Shown piece after piece: positions 18,516-27,646 of a DNA stretch of 64,000 nt (position 1 is its first letter; each line of letters begins with the position of its first letter). Below the pieces are notes generated by a model. That model saw only the letters and a program-made list of their open reading frames with translations. It searched no databases and was not told the origin of the DNA. This DNA is from Alishewanella aestuarii B11 (GTDB taxonomy: Bacteria; Pseudomonadota; Gammaproteobacteria; Enterobacterales; Alteromonadaceae). A program made the translations under genes and the position numbers. The stretch is from the NCBI RefSeq assembly GCF_000280055.1, contig NZ_ALAB01000011.1:1-64000 (forward strand), read 5' to 3'.

Positions 18516-20043
18516 CGCGATGCTCCTGGTTTAGCGGCACAAGCACTGGCTCTGCCGTTGTTGGGGTAAGGTAGTAAAGTTGCTCAATAGGTTGCTGGTA
18601 CCGCGTCAGAATATGTTGCCGGCGCAGCCGGCCGTTGTCGGTAAGTTGCTGGTTTTGGCTGCTAAAGGGTTCATTTAGCAGCAGTACGGTACGAATTTGT
18701 GCATAATCCGGGAGCCGGGCGTTAAGCGCCTGTAACTGGGTGCTAAGCTCCGTCAATTGCTTCGCCGAGCGCGGCACTATCAGTGCACTTAGCCAGGGTT
18801 TGGCATCGCCGCATACCATGGCCTGGGCGATCGCCGGGCAAAGTTGTAGCTCAGCCTCCAGCCATTCGGGCGAGATATTGCGGCCAAAGCTGCTGATCAA
18901 CAGTTGTTTGCTGCGCCCGTCAATGTTCAGATAACCTTCGCTGTCCAGTTGCCCCAAATCGCCGGTCGCTAACCAACTGTTGGCGTCGCGCGGTGCTTCA
19001 CCTAAATAGCCGGCATAAAGCTGACCTTTTACTTCAATCTGGCCTGCGTTAATCCGCAGTTGTACATGAGGTAACGCTTTGCCGACGCTACCAGGCCGAT
19101 TAGCAGCGGGTAAGTTTAAGGCCACCACTGAGCCAGCTTCGGATAAACCATAGCCCTGATAGACAGGTAGCCCCAGCTGTGCGGCCTGTGCCAGTAATGC
19201 CGGTGCACAGTGCGCACCACCAACGGCAATAAAACGAAAACTTGCTGCCAGTGCCGGTTGCTGCTGGCAAATCAACAGCAGCGCCTGCAGTAACTGTGGC
19301 GTAAGGATCAGGCTGTGCGGCTGGTACTGCGCCAGGCTGTGTCCCAATTGCGCTAAATCTAGCTTTGAACTTCCGCTCAAACCGCTTTGCAATTCGTTCA
19401 GCACAATAATTTGCTGCCCCAGAGCCAGTGGTAAATACACACCGGCCTGATTTTCCAACAGGGTAGATAAGGGCAGCAGACAGTAATGTCGCAGTTGTTG
19501 CTGTTGTGCCTCTGCACTAAATTCTGCGCCTAGTGCTTTAACTAAGCCGGCTAAGGTCGCCGCTTGCTGTGCCCAGCTTAAACATACGCCTTTCGGGCTG
19601 CCGGTAGTGCCAGAGGTAAAGGTGACTTTACCGCTCAAGAACGGAAAGCTTGGTATTGAGTGAGTGCCTGCTGGCGGCATCTGCCGATACCATAAACCTG
19701 GCACTGTGCTGGCTATGCTGCCGGCAAGTGGCTCGGTTTCCAGTACAATCTCAATCGCGGCGGTATCAAGGATATAGGCTTGCTGCGCGGCTGAGAAAAA
19801 ACGTGGTAGTGGGACACAAATTTTGTCGCTCACGGCCAGTGCCAAATCAGCAATAATCCAGCTGATGCTGTTGGGGCCGCTAATGGCAAAGCGCTGTGCC
19901 GGCAGTTGTTGTAGCCAGTTGGCCAGTTGAGATACCTGTGCAGCGAGTTGCTGATAACTCAGGCTGTGTTGACCGTCAGTTAACGCCGGGCGCTCGGCAA
20001 ACTGGCGCAGGCTAGGAAAATCCAAAGGTACCGACTTAGCCAT
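18490..20043 (-). CDS. AMP-binding (ANL superfamily) acyl/aryl ligase
   Basis: The 517-residue adenylate-forming enzyme has the P-loop-like VTFTSGTTGSPKGV, A5 motif YQGYGLSEAGSVVAL, A7 TGDLGQLDSEGYLNIDGR and hinge SKQLLISSFGRNISPEWLEAEL. It should activate a carboxylate with ATP to the acyl-AMP and transfer it to CoA or another acceptor. In the C-terminal subdomain the usual catalytic Lys region reads TDNGRLRRQHIL, with Arg where many family members have Lys, so adenylation efficiency or specificity may differ. It overlaps the hemolysin-family gene by 8 bp and the diiron enzyme gene by 26 bp. Confidence 0.88.
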   Translation of the reverse strand: MAKSVPLDFPSLRQFAERPALTDGQHSLSYQQLAAQVSQLANWLQQLPAQRFAISGPNSISWIIADLALAVSDKICVPLPRFFSAAQQAYILDTAAIEIVLETEPLAGSIASTVPGLWYRQMPPAGTHSIPSFPFLSGKVTFTSGTTGSPKGVCLSWAQQAATLAGLVKALGAEFSAEAQQQQLRHYCLLPLSTLLENQAGVYLPLALGQQIIVLNELQSGLSGSSKLDLAQLGHSLAQYQPHSLILTPQLLQALLLICQQQPALAASFRFIAVGGAHCAPALLAQAAQLGLPVYQGYGLSEAGSVVALNLPAANRPGSVGKALPHVQLRINAGQIEVKGQLYAGYLGEAPRDANSWLATGDLGQLDSEGYLNIDGRSKQLLISSFGRNISPEWLEAELQLCPAIAQAMVCGDAKPWLSALIVPRSAKQLTELSTQLQALNARLPDYAQIRTVLLLNEPFSSQNQQLTDNGRLRRQHILTRYQQPIEQLYYLTPTTAEPVLVPLNQEHRDELLSAIN

Positions 20044-20749
20044 GACCAGCCTCCGTTAGCCGCGCCAATAGCGGTTGCAGCTCAGTCAGCTGTGGAGCCA
20101 GTAACTGCTGTAACAACTGATAGCGCGGCAAGCGCCGGGCACTGGTAATGGCCGGTAAGGCCATACCTGCCATCACTTGCGGGTGTTTTTGGTAGTACGC
20201 GCCCCAGACTTGGGGGTGCTGCAGCTTATCGGCATTGGCTGCGGCTAACAGCATGGGTTGATAATGCAGCTTGCTTAGCAAGGATTGCACTTCATCGGTT
20301 GCGGTAAAGGTCACCCAGCGAAAGCGGCTAGCGGCAATCAGTTCACTCAAGGCAACCATCAGCAGCAAGCTGCTGCCGGCGCGTGCCGATACCAGATTAC
20401 CGATTTCCAGAATCTGCCCGCGCTTTACCTCTTGCCCGGATTGTTCTGACAGTAGCTGCTCAATCGGCTGTGGCAGATATTGCTCCAGAAACAGCGGGCC
20501 CTGTGTGGCAGCCTGCAACCCGACCGCTGCGGTCAGGGTTCCGGTGCAGCGTAAACTTAGCAATTGTGGCAGAAAGTAGCGGATTTCGGCCTGATGCTTG
20601 CGCTGAAACTCGCGGGCGATAAGGTCTTCTACTTCAACACGGCCATCGGCTTGTCTTGCCAGCAAAGTCAGTTTACTGGTCATATTTCCCAGGCTACACA
20701 GCAGCGGCATAGCGGCAGCGGGTGGTGCCAGTAATAAGGGTTCAGACAT
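20036..20749 (-). CDS. thermostable hemolysin (delta-VPH) family protein
   Basis: The 237-residue protein matches the T_hemolysin family (PF12261): EDLIAREFQRKHQAEIRYFLPQLLSL, GPLFLEQYLPQPIEQLL, ILEIGNLVSARAGSSLLLMVALSELI and RFRWVTFTATDEVQSLLSKL. The name comes from a Vibrio haemolysis assay. The region EIGNLVS...GSSLLLMVAL resembles a GNAT or acyl-homoserine-lactone synthase fold, so an acyltransferase role is at least as likely as lysis. There is no signal peptide. It is the first gene of the five-gene operon, 46 bp downstream of a QseB/PmrA-type box. Confidence 0.82.
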   Translation of the reverse strand: MSEPLLLAPPAAAMPLLCSLGNMTSKLTLLARQADGRVEVEDLIAREFQRKHQAEIRYFLPQLLSLRCTGTLTAAVGLQAATQGPLFLEQYLPQPIEQLLSEQSGQEVKRGQILEIGNLVSARAGSSLLLMVALSELIAASRFRWVTFTATDEVQSLLSKLHYQPMLLAAANADKLQHPQVWGAYYQKHPQVMAGMALPAITSARRLPRYQLLQQLLAPQLTELQPLLARLTEAGHG

Positions 20750-20795
20750 AAGACGCTCCGGTTTAACCTCGATGCTGGCAGGTTAGGTGGCGAAG

Positions 20796-20812
20796 CTTAA
20801 GAAAACATTAAG
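20796..20812 (-). promoter_or_regulatory. QseB/PmrA-type box before the five-gene operon
   Basis: Read on the coding (minus) strand this is CTTAAT-GTTTT-CTTAAG, a full match to YTTAAK-N5-YTTAAK. It ends 46 bp before the start of the hemolysin-family gene. It has the same half sites and spacing as the box before the response regulator at 16179-16195. Confidence 0.75.
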
Positions 20813-20896
20813 CAGCAAAAATGCTGAAAAATTATTTCAGTGTTGATGACGAGTAGAGGAAAAGTGTGACGAGGTAAATATCGTTTCGGAAAAGCA

Positions 20897-20918
20897 AGCG
20901 GGTAGCAGGCTACCCGCT
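20897..20918 (-). terminator. terminator after porin gene
   Basis: AGCGGGTAGC and GCTACCCGCT pair perfectly around AG. In the minus direction TTGCTTTTCC follows, directly after the porin stop codon. Confidence 0.8.
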
Positions 20919-20924
20919 CTAAGC

Positions 20925-21941
20925 TTAGAAGCGGTAGATAATCCCCAGCGATAAGCCGGTGCTATCTTCACCGGCGATTGCCGGCAATTGAGTGCCACGG
21001 CCGCCGCCAGAGATGCGAAAGGCGGCATTGTCATCATTACTGGTGATACCGTAAACGGCATACAGCACCAGCTCGCGGCCAAAATTACGGTCTACACCCA
21101 CAGCAAATAAGGTCGCACCGCTGTCTGCCGTATCGTTGTCGCCGGTTTGATACACCTGGCCGCGCCAGACATAGTTACCTTGCTTGTAGCTGGCACCAAC
21201 ACCGTAAACATTGCGGTCGCCACCCGGAATATCCTTAGCGCTTTGCCACAAGGTCGTCAGGCGGATGGCATCCGTAATATCATAGTAAGCACCCAGGCGG
21301 ATCGCCTGCGGATCTAAACCATCGGTGCCTTCAAAACGCTCAAAGGCGGCTGCTAAATAAATGCCTTTTTGCTCATAGGTAATGGAGCTGCTGTAAGACT
21401 CGCGCAGGTTATCTACGGTAGCGCCGGTATTGTTATGCGGCGTATAGTGAAAAGCAAAGGTCAGGTTGTTGACGGTCGGGCTTTGATAGGCCACACCATT
21501 TTTAAAGCGCTCGTCAAACACATTACCAATGGTTCCGCCACTAACCCGGCTGACGTTACGGATATCACCCACCCGATCACCAAACTGATCGACCTTGCCG
21601 CGCAATACTTTTAGCGGTGTATCGAACTGACCAATTTTTACTGTACCAAAATCGCCACGCAGGCCGACAAAAGAATCGCGATCGGCAAAGCTACCGGCAC
21701 CCTCATCGATACGAATGGTTTGCTCAAGCTGCACAAAGGCCTCTAAACCGCCTTCCAGTTTGGTACTGGCACGAAACCCCAACCGGCTGGCGTTACTAGA
21801 AACGTTGGTACCGCTGTCGATGCCATTATCCAAACGGTCCAGCGAGAGATGTGCTAAACCATAGATTTCGACATTATTGGCTTGTACAGAGCCCACAGCC
21901 AGTAAGGATGCGGCTAGTAAAGAATAGTTAAATAGTTTCAT
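20925..21941 (-). CDS. Gram-negative general porin
   Basis: The 338-residue protein has a signal peptide (MKLFNYSLLAASLLAVGSVQA), then a 16-strand-type beta barrel beginning NNVEIYGLAHLSLDRLD and the family segment GFRASTKLEGGLEAFVQLEQ...FVGLRGDFGTVKIGQFDTP. The C-terminus LGIIYRF ends in the aromatic residue recognised for outer-membrane assembly. It allows diffusion of small solutes. The 256-bp gap to divergent cysA contains an inverted repeat, TTTGCA-GTAG-TGCAAA at 22007-22022, that may regulate the porin. Confidence 0.92.
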   Translation of the reverse strand: MKLFNYSLLAASLLAVGSVQANNVEIYGLAHLSLDRLDNGIDSGTNVSSNASRLGFRASTKLEGGLEAFVQLEQTIRIDEGAGSFADRDSFVGLRGDFGTVKIGQFDTPLKVLRGKVDQFGDRVGDIRNVSRVSGGTIGNVFDERFKNGVAYQSPTVNNLTFAFHYTPHNNTGATVDNLRESYSSSITYEQKGIYLAAAFERFEGTDGLDPQAIRLGAYYDITDAIRLTTLWQSAKDIPGGDRNVYGVGASYKQGNYVWRGQVYQTGDNDTADSGATLFAVGVDRNFGRELVLYAVYGITSNDDNAAFRISGGGRGTQLPAIAGEDSTGLSLGIIYRF

Positions 21942-22197
21942 CTGAATTTCCCGGATTGAGGTTGTGATTAAGGAACTCCGCCTTAGTCATAATACTGTAA
22001 TACTCTTTTGCAGTAGTGCAAAGCAAGCTGGTTAGTAATTTAGGAATAACTTATAACGTTAGTATGGAACCATATATTCCTTTTGGCTATATCAGCATTG
22101 AAAATGTGATTTTAAAGTTATCCATAAGCATTGATATGATCCAGATTAGATTTTTGGTGAAAAATAACACAGCTTTGCTTAAGCAAAGAGGACAGTC

Positions 22198-23262
22198 ATG
22201 AGCATTTGTATTGAGCAGGTTCGGAAAAGCTTTGGCAATTTTGTGGCGCTGGATAATGTTAATTTAAATATCAAAACTGGTGAGCTTACTGCTTTGCTGG
22301 GGCCATCCGGCTCGGGTAAAACCACCTTGCTGCGGATTATTGCCGGGCTGGAGCAGGCCGACAGTGGCATTATCCGCTTTAATAGCGAAGATATTACCGG
22401 TCAGCATGTCTCCGAGCGCGGTGTCGGTTTTGTGTTTCAGCACTATGCGTTGTTTAAGCATATGACGGTGTTTGAAAACGTGGCCTATGGCTTAACGGTT
22501 AAACCGAAAAAATTCCGCCCATCTAAGGCGGAGATCGCCAAAAAAGTGAACAATCTGCTGGAGTTAGTGCAGCTGGGCTGGACAGCCGATCGTTATCCGT
22601 CACAGCTCTCGGGCGGACAACGGCAGCGAATTGCGCTGGCCCGGGCTCTGGCAGTTGAGCCGAAAATGTTATTGTTGGATGAGCCGTTCGGTGCGCTGGA
22701 TGCCAAGGTGCGCGCTGAGCTGCGCCGTTGGTTGCGACGCCTGCATGATGAAATTCATGTCACCAGTGTCTTTGTTACCCACGATCAGGAAGAAGCGCTG
22801 GAAGTGGCCGATCGTATCGTGGTGATGAACAAAGGCCGCATCGAGCAGGAAGGTACGCCGGAGCAGGTGTATGACAACCCGGCCAATCCCTTTGTGTATG
22901 AGTTTTTAGGTAATGTAAACCTGTTTCATGCCCGGGTAAAACAAGGCCAGAGCAGTATCGGACAGTTAAGGGTTCCGTCACCGGAATATACCAACAGCGA
23001 AGAGCAAGACGGCCTGGCCTATGTGCGGCCGCATGAAATAGATGTATTCAACCTGCCGCAGCCCGATGCCATTAAAGTAAAACTGGATCTGGTGACCATT
23101 GTTGGCCCCTCAGTGCGTTTGGAAGTGCTGGCTGAATCCGATCAGCAGCTGATCCACGTTGAACTGCCGAAAGAGCAGTTTAAGCAACTAAACCTGAAGC
23201 AGGGCGAACAAGCCTGGATCCTGCCACGTTATAGCAAGGTGTTTTTAGGGGAAGGGATCTAA
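22198..23262 (+). CDS. cysA: sulfate/thiosulfate ABC transporter ATPase, CysA
   Basis: The 354-residue ABC ATPase has Walker [11 protein letters not shown]-loop [21 protein letters not shown], signature [15 protein letters not shown], Walker [12 protein letters not shown] and H-loop [14 protein letters not shown]. The C-terminal TOBE/MOP-like region (about 235-354) and length are those of CysA, which energises sulfate and thiosulfate uptake with CysT/CysW/CysP. AGAGGA lies 6 nt before ATG. The permease and binding-protein genes are not adjacent: the gene is monocistronic between a divergent porin and a terminator, so partners must be elsewhere. Confidence 0.85.
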   Translation: MSICIEQVRKSFGNFVALDNVNLNIKTGELTALLGPSGSGKTTLLRIIAGLEQADSGIIRFNSEDITGQHVSERGVGFVFQHYALFKHMTVFENVAYGLTVKPKKFRPSKAEIAKKVNNLLELVQLGWTADRYPSQLSGGQRQRIALARALAVEPKMLLLDEPFGALDAKVRAELRRWLRRLHDEIHVTSVFVTHDQEEALEVADRIVVMNKGRIEQEGTPEQVYDNPANPFVYEFLGNVNLFHARVKQGQSSIGQLRVPSPEYTNSEEQDGLAYVRPHEIDVFNLPQPDAIKVKLDLVTIVGPSVRLEVLAESDQQLIHVELPKEQFKQLNLKQGEQAWILPRYSKVFLGEGI

Positions 23263-23282
23263 GCGGGCTGGCAAAGCCCGCT
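23262..23282 (+). terminator. terminator after cysA
   Basis: AGCGGGCT, loop GGCAA and AGCCCGCT are followed by ATATTTT. The stem starts within the cysA stop codon. Confidence 0.85.
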
Positions 23283-23298
23283 ATATTTTGCTGGCGGG

Positions 23299-25317
23299 CT
23301 AGGCGATAGCGACGGTGGCAATCACGATGGGATCTTGCCGTTCGGCCGGATAAATCACCAGCAAATTGGTGTGCGGCAGTGCCTGACTCAGCTTTTGCTG
23401 TAAACGGGGCAGATCAGCATCCCAGGCCAGACCACCCTGACGCACGCCGTAGAGCACCAGTAAATCACCTGTTGGTGCCAGCTTATGCAGCTGATCGGGT
23501 AACAACTGATACTGCGGCGCGGTTATGTAACCACTGATATTGGCTTTATTCAGCGCGGCTTTGATAGCCGCGACCTGGTTATCCTGACAACAGAGCTGTA
23601 CCGTCAGACTTAACTGTTGTGCCAGACGTTGCACCAACTCGCGTGCTTCAGCAAAGCCGGCCTCTTTTTCTGCATTCGGTGGAATAAGCCAGAATAAGCG
23701 TTGACCGTGTTGTAGTGGTGACAGCTGACGCTTCACCAGCAGTGTATAACCCGGATCGGCCAGCAAGCGGCTTAACATTGAGCCAAATAGCAGCTCTGCG
23801 GTACTGCTGTGTTCACTCCAGCCCACAATAACTTCAGTCGCATTCAGTTCCCGGCGGCTACGCAAAATACCATCACTGATATTCAGATCCAGCCGGGTTT
23901 TGGCCTGAGCCGGAATATTGGCGGCAGCCAGATAACTGACCGCCTGCTCCAGTCGACTGGCGGCTTGTTGTAACGGCAGGCTGTGGTCACGCTGCTCTTC
24001 TACCACTGTCATCGCGTACACAGGTTGACGGGCGCCCGGCGCGCGCAGCCATTTCGCCAACTGTAAAAAGGGTTCCATCTGTTGCTGCGGTGCCAGTGCT
24101 ACCATAATCCGTTGCTCCGCCAGGCTTTCCTCGGGCTGCTGTTGGCTGCTAAGCGCAATTTTCCGGCCGTAGCGGTCAACCAGCCAGGGTGCCAAAAAGC
24201 AGGTAACCAAAATCATAAGAATGGCGCCGTTTACCACCGCTTCATCAAACAAGCCAATTTCATAGCCGACCATCGTTGCGGCCAGTGTGGCGGCGGCCTG
24301 AGCGACGCTTAAGCCAAACACCACCCGCGCTTGCGGTTTGCTATAGCCTAAAAACAGTCGGCATAGCTCAGCGGCGGCCCACTTGGTTAAAATGACAGTG
24401 GCGACCATAGCAAAGGCAATGACCCAGGCGCGGGCACTGGCAAAGAAAATCCCGACATCCAGCAGCATACCAACCGATAACAAAAAGAATGGGATAAATA
24501 TCGCTTCACCGGTAAATTGCAGCCGGTTCATCAGGGTACTGTTATGCGGAATAATACGGTTAAGGGCTAACCCCGCCAAAAAGGCGCCGATAATCGGCTC
24601 AGCGCCAGCCAGATGTGAGAAGCTGGCGCAGATAAAGACCGTGGCAAGCACAAACACAAACTCCGCCACGCCATCGCCGCCGACACTGCGAAAGAACCAG
24701 CGCGCCAGCTTGGGCAATAACACTAAAATAAGCAGGATATACAGGCTTAAACTGATGCCCAGTTGCAGCCAGTAATGCTCGCTAAGCTCGCCTTTGGCCA
24801 TGGTCGCAATCACCGCCAGCACCAACAAGGCGAGCGTGTCGGTAATAATAGTACCGCCAACGGCAGTCGTTACGGCCGGGTTGCGGCTAATACCTAAGCG
24901 GCTGGCTATAGGATACGCCAGCAACGTATGAGAGGCGAACATACTGGCCAGCAGTATCGCCGCCAGCCAGTCAAAGCCAAGCAATAAGCCAATAGCAGTG
25001 CCGGTTGCCTGCGGGATGGCAAAGGTGAATAGACCAAACAGCAGCGTGTGCGATTTGGAGCGTTTTAATTGCTGCATATCAATTTCAAGTGCAGCAATAA
25101 ACATAATATACAGCAAGCCGACGGTGCCAAAGAGCACAAAAGACTGATCACGGGCCAGCACATTGAGCGCATTGGGGCCAAGCAGGGCACCAGCAAACAA
25201 TAGTCCCAACATACCGGGTAAGCGGTAGCGCGCGAGCAGAATAGGGCAGATTAGGATCAGGCTGGCAACAATCGCAAACACAACAACCGGATTGGCTATA
25301 GGAAACAACTCAGACAT
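23299..25317 (-). CDS. CPA2-type cation:proton antiporter with C-terminal USP-like domain
   Basis: The 672-residue protein has 12 or so membrane helices in residues 1-390 (Na_H_Exchanger fold; motifs LPGMLGLLFAGALLGPNAL, EPIIGAFLAGLALNRIIP, FIPFFLLSVGMLLD). A cytoplasmic region of about 270 residues resembles universal-stress-protein tandem domains rather than the TrkA-N domain of KefB. It exchanges monovalent cations for protons across the inner membrane. ATG 25317 is preferred over an upstream start 60 bp earlier because GAAGGA lies 10 nt before it and the upstream residues are not hydrophobic or conserved-looking. Confidence 0.88.
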   Translation of the reverse strand: MSELFPIANPVVVFAIVASLILICPILLARYRLPGMLGLLFAGALLGPNALNVLARDQSFVLFGTVGLLYIMFIAALEIDMQQLKRSKSHTLLFGLFTFAIPQATGTAIGLLLGFDWLAAILLASMFASHTLLAYPIASRLGISRNPAVTTAVGGTIITDTLALLVLAVIATMAKGELSEHYWLQLGISLSLYILLILVLLPKLARWFFRSVGGDGVAEFVFVLATVFICASFSHLAGAEPIIGAFLAGLALNRIIPHNSTLMNRLQFTGEAIFIPFFLLSVGMLLDVGIFFASARAWVIAFAMVATVILTKWAAAELCRLFLGYSKPQARVVFGLSVAQAAATLAATMVGYEIGLFDEAVVNGAILMILVTCFLAPWLVDRYGRKIALSSQQQPEESLAEQRIMVALAPQQQMEPFLQLAKWLRAPGARQPVYAMTVVEEQRDHSLPLQQAASRLEQAVSYLAAANIPAQAKTRLDLNISDGILRSRRELNATEVIVGWSEHSSTAELLFGSMLSRLLADPGYTLLVKRQLSPLQHGQRLFWLIPPNAEKEAGFAEARELVQRLAQQLSLTVQLCCQDNQVAAIKAALNKANISGYITAPQYQLLPDQLHKLAPTGDLLVLYGVRQGGLAWDADLPRLQQKLSQALPHTNLLVIYPAERQDPIVIATVAIA

Positions 25318-25533
25318 CTGTCCGTTATCCTTCAAACTACGGTAAAAATAGCAGTGGCTAGTGTAATCAAAGTTCATGGCGCCTGATAGCGTTGATTACA
25401 CCTTACTGCTCGCTTTTGCCTGACGTTATTCGAATTTCTGCAACAAAGTGAGCAACTAATACTGTTGTTGCCAGTGCACTAGGGCGTCAAACTAGGCTAA
25501 TAGTTTGGTTAACAAAGGCTACTGGATTTCGTT

Positions 25534-26118
25534 ATGCTAAAAAACTCCCCAACTCACTATGGCCGGGTTGCCCGCGCTTTGCATTGGCTGACAGCACTGC
25601 TGTTTTTACTGGCGTATGTCGCAGTGTATTACCGGCAATGGTTTACCGAGACCCGGACGCCGGAGAACTGGACTGCACTGCAGCTGCATTTATCCTTTGG
25701 TGTGACTATCGCGGTACTGGTGGCGCTGCGGCTCTACTGGCGGCTGACTAATGTTCAGCCTGCGGCTGAGCCCGGTTCGGCGCTGATGCATAAGGCTGCG
25801 CACCTTGGGCATCTGGTATTGTATGGCGTGCTGATTGTAATGCCATTGACTGGTTATTTAGGTACCGGTGTGGCAACGGAGTTTTTCTTTTTATTTGAGA
25901 TCCCGAAATTTGCCGATACCTGGTTGTTTCAGACGCTGGTTGCGGATGGTATGGGCCTGAGTTTTGAGCAATTTGAAGCGCCGATGGATTTTATTCATAA
26001 GCAGGGCGGTGCTTATCTGGTGTGGCTATTGATCCTGGGGCATGCCGCGGCCGCCCTTTACCATCACTATCATCTAAAAGATCGCACGCTATTAAAAATG
26101 TTGCCACCCCGTCGCTGA
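25534..26118 (+). CDS. cytochrome b561
   Basis: The 194-residue, four-helix membrane protein fits the bacterial di-heme cytochrome b561 family (PF01292). It begins YGRVARALHWLTALLFLLAYV with the helix-1 His, and has conserved histidines at LQLHLSFGVTIA, HLGHLVLYGVLIVMPLTGYLG and GGAYLVWLLILGHAAAALYHHY. It moves electrons between the quinone pool and periplasmic or superoxide acceptors. The gene stands alone. Confidence 0.93.
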   Translation: MLKNSPTHYGRVARALHWLTALLFLLAYVAVYYRQWFTETRTPENWTALQLHLSFGVTIAVLVALRLYWRLTNVQPAAEPGSALMHKAAHLGHLVLYGVLIVMPLTGYLGTGVATEFFFLFEIPKFADTWLFQTLVADGMGLSFEQFEAPMDFIHKQGGAYLVWLLILGHAAAALYHHYHLKDRTLLKMLPPRR

Positions 26119-26205
26119 CAGCGGAAATGTCTGCTGGGTCTGTGAACGTGAATGGCGTATTATACGTAGCACTTAGCAGTTGATAGTAGTGTAATACGAG
26201 GTGAC

Positions 26206-27588
26206 ATGGCCAGCCGTGCGAGCGCTGAAATGACCTTAGCCGGCGAGCAGGATCTCTGGTTTTTGCCGCTTGGCGGTTGCGGCGAAATTGGGATGAACCT
26301 GAATTTATACGGTCATGCCGGGCGCTGGTTAATGGTGGACTGCGGCGTCACCTTTTATAATCCGCTGCAGCCGCAGACACAGCCACCGCAGCTTACGGCT
26401 GAAGTGCAGGCCGCCGATCCCAGCTTTATTGCCGCACAACGCGAAAACCTGGGCGGCATTGTTATTACCCATGCCCACGAAGATCATATCGGTGCCTTGC
26501 CCTATTTATGGCCACGCTTACAGGCGCCGGTGTATTGCACACCTTTTGCCGCCGAGGTGCTGCGCCGCAAACTGGCGCGTACCGACCTTATTGAGCAGAT
26601 GTCAATTATCGAAATTCCACCTGGCGGCACCTGTCAGATCGGGCCTTTTCTCGTCAATTGGCTAAATATCACCCACTCGATCCCGGAGTGTCAGGCGCTG
26701 TTAATCAGCACGCCGGCCGGTAAGGTATTTCATACCGCCGACTGGAAAATGGACCCGGCACCTATGCTGGGCCGGCCATTTAAACCGCAGGTATTTAAAC
26801 GGCTGGCTGCGCAAGGTGTTATTGCCATGGTTTGTGATTCAACCAATGCACTGAAAAGTGGCTTTTCGTTATCGGAAACGGCCTGCTTTCATGCGCTGCG
26901 TGAGGTGGTCAGTCAGGCACCGAAGCGCGTATTGGTAACCGGTTTTAGCAGTAATATCGGCCGCTTAATTAGCCTGGGGCGCATTGCCCAGCAGACAGGC
27001 CGGTACCTGGCACTGTTCGGTCGGGCGATGGAGAATATGGTTGGCGCGGCGCGGGCCTGCGGCTATTGGCCGGAGGATCTGCCGCTGATTGATAACGCCC
27101 ATATCGGTTTTTTGCCAGCGGAAGAAGTGCTGGTGGCGGCAACCGGTAGTCAGGGCGAACCCAGAGCCGCCCTGAGTAAACTGGCTGAAGATCGCCATCC
27201 GCAGCTGCTGCTGGCAAAAGACGATTTGGTGATTTTTAGCGCTAACCTCATTCCGGGCAATGAGATGCTGGTCAGCCGGCTGGTGGATAAACTAAAAGCC
27301 AAACAGCTGCAGGTATTGCAAGCGGCGGATACCTTATTGCCAATCCATGTTTCCGGTCATCCGAATCAGGGTGAATTGGCTGAAATGTATCAGGCGGTAA
27401 AACCGGCCGTGGCGATACCGGTGCATGGCGAAGCTGCGCATATGCAAGCCAATGCTGCCATTGCCCGCGAGGTTGGGGTACCGCAACAACTGCAGGGGCA
27501 AAACGGTGATCTGTTTGTGTTGGCACCACAACCGCGCCTGTGGTCTGGGTTTGTGAAAGCGGGACGGGTCCCCATCGCGAATACTTGA
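26206..27588 (+). CDS. RNase J-like metallo-beta-lactamase-fold hydrolase
   Basis: The 460-residue protein begins DLWFLPLGGCGEIGMNLNLY, characteristic of RNase J, and has the zinc motif HAHEDHIGALPYL, then HSIPECQALLI and FHTADWKMDP. The beta-CASP part includes VCDSTNALKSGFSLSE, VLVTGFSSNIGRLISL, TGSQGEPRAALSKL and HVSGHPNQGELAEMYQAVKP. It is shorter than Bacillus RNase J1 (about 555), lacking most of the C-terminal domain. It probably hydrolyses RNA; the target is unknown. GAGGTG lies just before ATG. It ends 58 bp before nagA. Confidence 0.85.
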   Translation: MASRASAEMTLAGEQDLWFLPLGGCGEIGMNLNLYGHAGRWLMVDCGVTFYNPLQPQTQPPQLTAEVQAADPSFIAAQRENLGGIVITHAHEDHIGALPYLWPRLQAPVYCTPFAAEVLRRKLARTDLIEQMSIIEIPPGGTCQIGPFLVNWLNITHSIPECQALLISTPAGKVFHTADWKMDPAPMLGRPFKPQVFKRLAAQGVIAMVCDSTNALKSGFSLSETACFHALREVVSQAPKRVLVTGFSSNIGRLISLGRIAQQTGRYLALFGRAMENMVGAARACGYWPEDLPLIDNAHIGFLPAEEVLVAATGSQGEPRAALSKLAEDRHPQLLLAKDDLVIFSANLIPGNEMLVSRLVDKLKAKQLQVLQAADTLLPIHVSGHPNQGELAEMYQAVKPAVAIPVHGEAAHMQANAAIAREVGVPQQLQGQNGDLFVLAPQPRLWSGFVKAGRVPIANT

Positions 27589-27646
27589 GCTTTTCGCGCA
27601 TAGGCGTTAGTTTAGATGGCATAACGTCTTTCCTTACAGGTTCCTT

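Noticed and set aside
20036-20749. True secreted hemolysin
   Set aside because: The family name alone suggests it. There is no signal peptide or pore-forming motif, and the operon context is biosynthetic.
14052-20749. almEFG-like lipid A glycylation system
   Set aside because: An AMP ligase and a PmrAB-like regulator are present, but there is no small carrier protein and no LpxL-type acyltransferase. The diiron enzyme and SDR do not fit.
22016-22201. 61-codon open frame upstream of cysA
   Set aside because: It has no ribosome site and an AT-rich random composition. It lies in the divergent promoter region.
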